NCBI GenBank assembly: GCA_020724205.1
Contig: DYHK01000029.1
Location: forward strand, 1-7,422
Length of the DNA stretch: 7,422 nucleotides
From: Candidatus Aenigmatarchaeum sp.
Lineage (GTDB): Archaea > Nanobdellota > Nanobdellia > Pacearchaeales > GW2011-AR1
Direction: 5' to 3'
Below, in pieces: positions 5,030 through 7,422 of this stretch; within the stretch, counting starts at the first letter, position 1, and each line of letters starts with the position of its first letter. Made by a program: the position numbers and the translations under genes. The notes under the pieces were generated by a model that saw only the letters and a program-made list of their open reading frames with translations, was not told the DNA's origin and made no database searches.

Positions 5030-6163
5030 TTAATCCTTGGAATTAATAAACTTAATACCGAGCTCTTCAGAAAGCTCGCCTTGAACTGTTTTGTCTTTTG
5101 GAATTGAGATATTACTTCCAGTCATTTGAGGACTGCTAACTCCTGTAACAATAAGCATAACTCTCAGTGTTTTTTCCATATCAGCAGAGATTTGAGCTCC
5201 CCAGATCATTCTTGCGCTTGGACTTAATTTATGTCCTATTTCTTCCATTACTACTTTTGCTTCATCTAAACTTAGGTCTGGCCCTCCAATAATATTTACT
5301 AGAGCTCCTGTTGCATTTGAAATATCTACATCAAGTAGAGGATTATTCATTGCTTTTTCAACAGCCTGAATTGCGCGATCTGTTGAAGAGTCTGACTCTC
5401 CCACACCAATTAAAGAGACTCCTCCATTAGCCATTATTGTTCTCACGTCTGCAAAATCAAGATTAACTAAACCTGCTTTAGTTACAAGCTCTGCTGTTCC
5501 CTTTACTGCATTAGTTAAGATTTCGTCTGCAACCTTAAATGCTGTTTGTAAGGGTAAATCAGGAACTAGATCTAAGAGCTTATCATTAGGGATTACTATA
5601 AGTGTATCAACAATACTTTCCATTTTTTCTAAACCATTAACAGCATTCTCAATTCTTTTTGCTCCCTCAATTGTGAAGGGCATTGTAACAACTCCAATTA
5701 CTAGAGCTCCTTGTTTTTTTGCAATATCAGCTATAACTGGAGCAGCTCCTGTACCTGTTCCTCCACCTAAACCACAAGTGATAAAAATCATGTCTGCTCC
5801 TTCTAATTTCTTTTTTATTTCAGATTCTGTTTCTTTAGCTGCATCCTCTCCTACAGAAGGATTGCTTCCAGCCCCCATTCCCTTTGTTAAGTTTCTTCCA
5901 ATAAGAATTTTTTTATGAGCATTAGTATATAGTAAGTCTTGAGCATCTGTATTTACTGCAATCATTTCTCCTCCCTTAACACCTATTTCATGAATTCTAG
6001 ATAAGGTATTATTTCCTCCTCCACCTACTCCCACAACCTTAATCTTAGCGCTTTGTTGTTTGAGAAGCTCTTCCAACTCTCTATCCATTTCTAAAAGCTC
6101 TTGATCAACCTCAGAAGATAATCTAGAACCTTCTAATACCTCTTTTTCAAAAACAGCAGACAT
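5030..6163 (-). CDS. ftsZ: Cell division protein FtsZ, archaeal FtsZ1 type
   Basis: The 377-residue tubulin-like GTPase carries [11 protein letters not shown] (43-53), NTDAQDL (71-77), the tubulin signature GGGTGTG (133-139) and the T7-loop catalytic motif NLDFAD (234-239) that completes the active site of the neighbouring subunit. NLDFADV, GVGESDS (253-259) and NPLLDVDIS (274-282) point to the FtsZ1 rather than the FtsZ2 archaeal class. A charged, helix-prone extension (1-40) precedes the core. A variable linker ends in a short conserved-looking peptide, SEELGIKFI, a plausible SepF-binding tail. FtsZ polymerises into the mid-cell ring; sepF lies downstream on the same strand. A TATA box 21-28 bp upstream suggests a leaderless mRNA. 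A copy of the 39-nt hairpin lies immediately before that promoter. Confidence 0.97.
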   Translation of the reverse strand: MSAVFEKEVLEGSRLSSEVDQELLEMDRELEELLKQQSAKIKVVGVGGGGNNTLSRIHEIGVKGGEMIAVNTDAQDLLYTNAHKKILIGRNLTKGMGAGSNPSVGEDAAKETESEIKKKLEGADMIFITCGLGGGTGTGAAPVIADIAKKQGALVIGVVTMPFTIEGAKRIENAVNGLEKMESIVDTLIVIPNDKLLDLVPDLPLQTAFKVADEILTNAVKGTAELVTKAGLVNLDFADVRTIMANGGVSLIGVGESDSSTDRAIQAVEKAMNNPLLDVDISNATGALVNIIGGPDLSLDEAKVVMEEIGHKLSPSARMIWGAQISADMEKTLRVMLIVTGVSSPQMTGSNISIPKDKTVQGELSEELGIKFINSKD

Positions 6164-6183
6164 AATTTACTAAATTTATAGCG

Positions 6184-6191
6184 ATTTATAA
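6184..6191 (-). promoter_or_regulatory. TATA box of ftsZ
   Basis: TTATAAAT on the minus strand lies 21-28 bp before the ftsZ ATG at 6163, predicting initiation at or near the start codon. A second TATAAATTT (6180-6172) is closer than usual. TTTTATAA also occurs just upstream of the hairpin element (about 6245-6252), and would place the start inside that element. Confidence 0.5.
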
Positions 6192-6203
6192 GGTTTATTG
6201 TGG

Positions 6204-6242
6204 TGTAAAAACCTCCTCCGGGTTTTTACGAATCCAGGAACC
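6204..6242 (-). repeat. 39-nt hairpin element, copy 2, upstream of ftsZ
   Basis: Read on the minus strand: GGTTCCTGGA (6242-6233), three variable bases, 5' arm GTAAAAACC, loop CGGAGGA, 3' arm GGTTTTTAC, then A. All 9 stem pairs are Watson-Crick. It matches copy 1 (3079-3117) at 33 of 39 positions, including the loop GGAGGA and the upstream 10-mer. Here no start codon follows the GGAGG; the ftsZ ATG is 41 nt beyond the element. It lies 35 nt after the YdeI-like gene's stop, so it could belong to that 3' end instead. Confidence 0.7.
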
Positions 6243-6277
6243 GACTTATAAAACTCTCCTATTAATTAAACAATTTT

Positions 6278-6844
6278 TCACAAAAAATTCTTCTTATTTT
6301 CAAGAGCTCTCTTAAGAATTATAGCTATTCTTTTAGCTCTTGTTTCTGGCCTTTTTGCCCCCTCAAGCCAGTAGATATAAGTTCTTTTATATGAGGGTGC
6401 AAAATTATTGAAATTATCTAATGCATTGGGGTGTTTTTCCAATTCTTTTTTTAAGTCGAGAGGAGTGTCTGGATTTCTTGGAAGATTATGATCTATTGTT
6501 GGTTTAGTCAGACCTTCTTTATAGAATCTTAATCCTTCAGGAGACATTTTTCCTTCCTTGATTAGCTGTTTTGCATAACCTAGAGTTGCACTGCTCCATC
6601 GGCTGTTCTTGCTTCTTCGCACAAAAGTTCTTCTGTAGCGATCTTCATCAAGTTTTTTAACAGTTGTATCAATCCAGCCAGAGCAAATTGCTTCTTCCAT
6701 TGATTCTTTATGAGAAAGAGAGGGTTTTCCAGTGTGTTTCTTGTATTTTATAAGATTAATTTTCTTTTCTTTCTTATGATTTTTTTCCAACCATTTTCTC
6801 CATTCGTTTCTATTATTAAAATAAATGTTCTTAACTTCTTCCAT
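6278..6844 (-). CDS. YdeI/OmpD-associated family protein
   Basis: The 188-residue soluble protein matches the YdeI/OmdA pattern: NRNEWRKWLEKNHKK (11-25), LIKYKKHTGKPSLS (31-44), EEAICSGWIDTTVKKLDEDRY (50-70), RRSKNSRWSS (76-85), and a C-terminal helical region with FAPSYKRTYIYWLEGAKRPETRAKRI (148-173). The family is common in bacteria and patchy in archaea. Bacterial members have been linked to bacteriocin or antimicrobial-peptide tolerance, but the molecular activity is unsettled and none is claimed here. It begins 24 nt after the FKBP gene ends, with no clear promoter or SD between, so the two are probably co-transcribed. Transfer from bacteria is plausible but not shown. There is no signal peptide or membrane segment. 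Confidence 0.85.
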   Translation of the reverse strand: MEEVKNIYFNNRNEWRKWLEKNHKKEKKINLIKYKKHTGKPSLSHKESMEEAICSGWIDTTVKKLDEDRYRRTFVRRSKNSRWSSATLGYAKQLIKEGKMSPEGLRFYKEGLTKPTIDHNLPRNPDTPLDLKKELEKHPNALDNFNNFAPSYKRTYIYWLEGAKRPETRAKRIAIILKRALENKKNFL

Positions 6845-6868
6845 TAATAATTAAAGAAAAACTAGTTT

Positions 6869-7422
6869 TTAATTCTTGATTTTCTCTTCTTTTTCAGAAA
6901 CAGACTCTATTGTAAGCTCCATAGCAAGAATGTCCTTGAAACGTTCGTTAAGCATATCTAAAATTGGTTTGTATAAGTTAGCTATTTTTTCATCTAGTTT
7001 GAAAATTACTTTTTTGTCATTCTCATTAATCTCATAATTAAATTTTGATTTAAAAAAGAAATCCATAATACACTTAACTTTTTCATTCATATCATCTACT
7101 TTTCTTTTTATTGTAAACTCGTATACTATTACTTTTCCTGCAAGAGGATTATTAAAATCAACTAAGACTCTTCCTCCAGAGACGCTTATTATTCTTACTA
7201 ACTTATCATCAAGAGCTAGTGTAAGGCCTGGATAAGGATTAATTTTCTGATCCAAGAAGGGTTTTATTGGTAAAAGCTTCACAAGTTCTTTCTTCCTATC
7301 ACGAAAGGCCTCTTTTGGTTCTAGTTCTATAGTATATTTTTTTCCTATCTCTTTACCTTCAATAGCCCTATCAAAACCATCAATAAGCATTTTCTGGCCC
7401 ACACATATTATAAATGGAGTAT
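6869..7422 (-). CDS. SlyD-like FKBP-type peptidyl-prolyl isomerase (5' end beyond window)
   Basis: The frame is open to the right edge (183 complete codons). A GTG at 7402 lies in mid-domain, because the upstream codons TPFIIC match the FKBP core, so the true start is outside. The visible order is the end of the FKBP half-domain (FIICVGQKMLIDGFDRAIEG), the insert-in-flap domain (EPKEAFRDRKKELVKLLPIKPF through ISVSGGRVLVDFNNPLAGKVIVYEF), then an extra C-terminal segment of about 75 residues with alternating strand and helix. The pattern DFNNPLAGK is characteristic of SlyD-like FKBPs, which isomerise X-Pro bonds and chaperone folding in the cytosol. C-terminal extensions occur in longer archaeal FKBPs. 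The YdeI-like gene follows 24 nt later. Confidence 0.92.
   Translation of the reverse strand, partial: TPFIICVGQKMLIDGFDRAIEGKEIGKKYTIELEPKEAFRDRKKELVKLLPIKPFLDQKINPYPGLTLALDDKLVRIISVSGGRVLVDFNNPLAGKVIVYEFTIKRKVDDMNEKVKCIMDFFFKSKFNYEINENDKKVIFKLDEKIANLYKPILDMLNERFKDILAMELTIESVSEKEEKIKN

Noticed and set aside
5673..5918. Plus-strand 81-codon ORF inside ftsZ
   Set aside because: It lies antisense to the conserved GTPase core of FtsZ, which explains its length.
6204..6242. Box H/ACA guide RNA
   Set aside because: ACA follows the stem in both copies, but the hairpin is far too short and has no internal pseudouridylation pocket or K-turn.
7400..7402. GTG as the start of the FKBP gene
   Set aside because: The frame stays open upstream, and the preceding codons (TPFIIC) continue the FKBP fold, so the start is outside the window.

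Overview
This 7.4 kb window is A/T-rich archaeal DNA. The diagnostic genes are Spt5/NusG beside a Sec61-gamma type SecE, Rpo12 (RpoP), eL43, prefoldin beta, an archaeal-length uL11 and an FtsZ1-type FtsZ with SepF. TATA boxes with purine-rich BRE-like sequence lie about 25-32 bp before many starts, and Shine-Dalgarno (SD) sequences are scarce. A secreted acidic protein resembling the putative S-layer proteins of small-genome DPANN archaea suggests a Pacearchaeota/Woesearchaeota (Nanoarchaeota-like) organism. That placement is an inference from protein style, not from a tree.

Layout. Almost everything is on the minus strand. From the right edge leftwards: a 5'-truncated SlyD-like FKBP prolyl isomerase (6869-7422), a YdeI/OmpD-associated-family protein (6278-6844), ftsZ (5030-6163), secE (4804-4983), spt5/nusG (4249-4719), rpl11 (3536-4252), tRNA-Pro(UGG) (3422-3495), eL43 (3187-3408), rpoP (2942-3079), prefoldin beta (2611-2940) and sepF (2158-2559). 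The small genes secE (59 aa) and rpoP (45 aa) are easily missed. A 170-bp A/T-rich convergent spacer with two hairpins separates sepF from the only plus-strand gene, a four-helix membrane protein (1622-1987). That gene is divergent from a large secreted Ig/CARDB-like protein (1-1407) that runs off the left edge.

How the genes relate. ftsZ-secE-spt5-rpl11 is a familiar archaeal block joining division, secretion, transcription elongation and ribosome assembly. eL43-rpoP-prefoldin beta is a second housekeeping block. SepF, the membrane anchor of archaeal FtsZ, lies at the end of the same run, so filament and anchor are encoded about 2.5 kb apart.

The most unexpected signal is non-coding. A 39-nt element, 33/39 identical between two copies, occurs on the minus strand directly before rpoP (3079-3117) and before ftsZ (6204-6242). 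Each copy folds into a hairpin whose loop displays GGAGG, preceded by a conserved 10-nt arm. I do not recognise it as a described RNA family.
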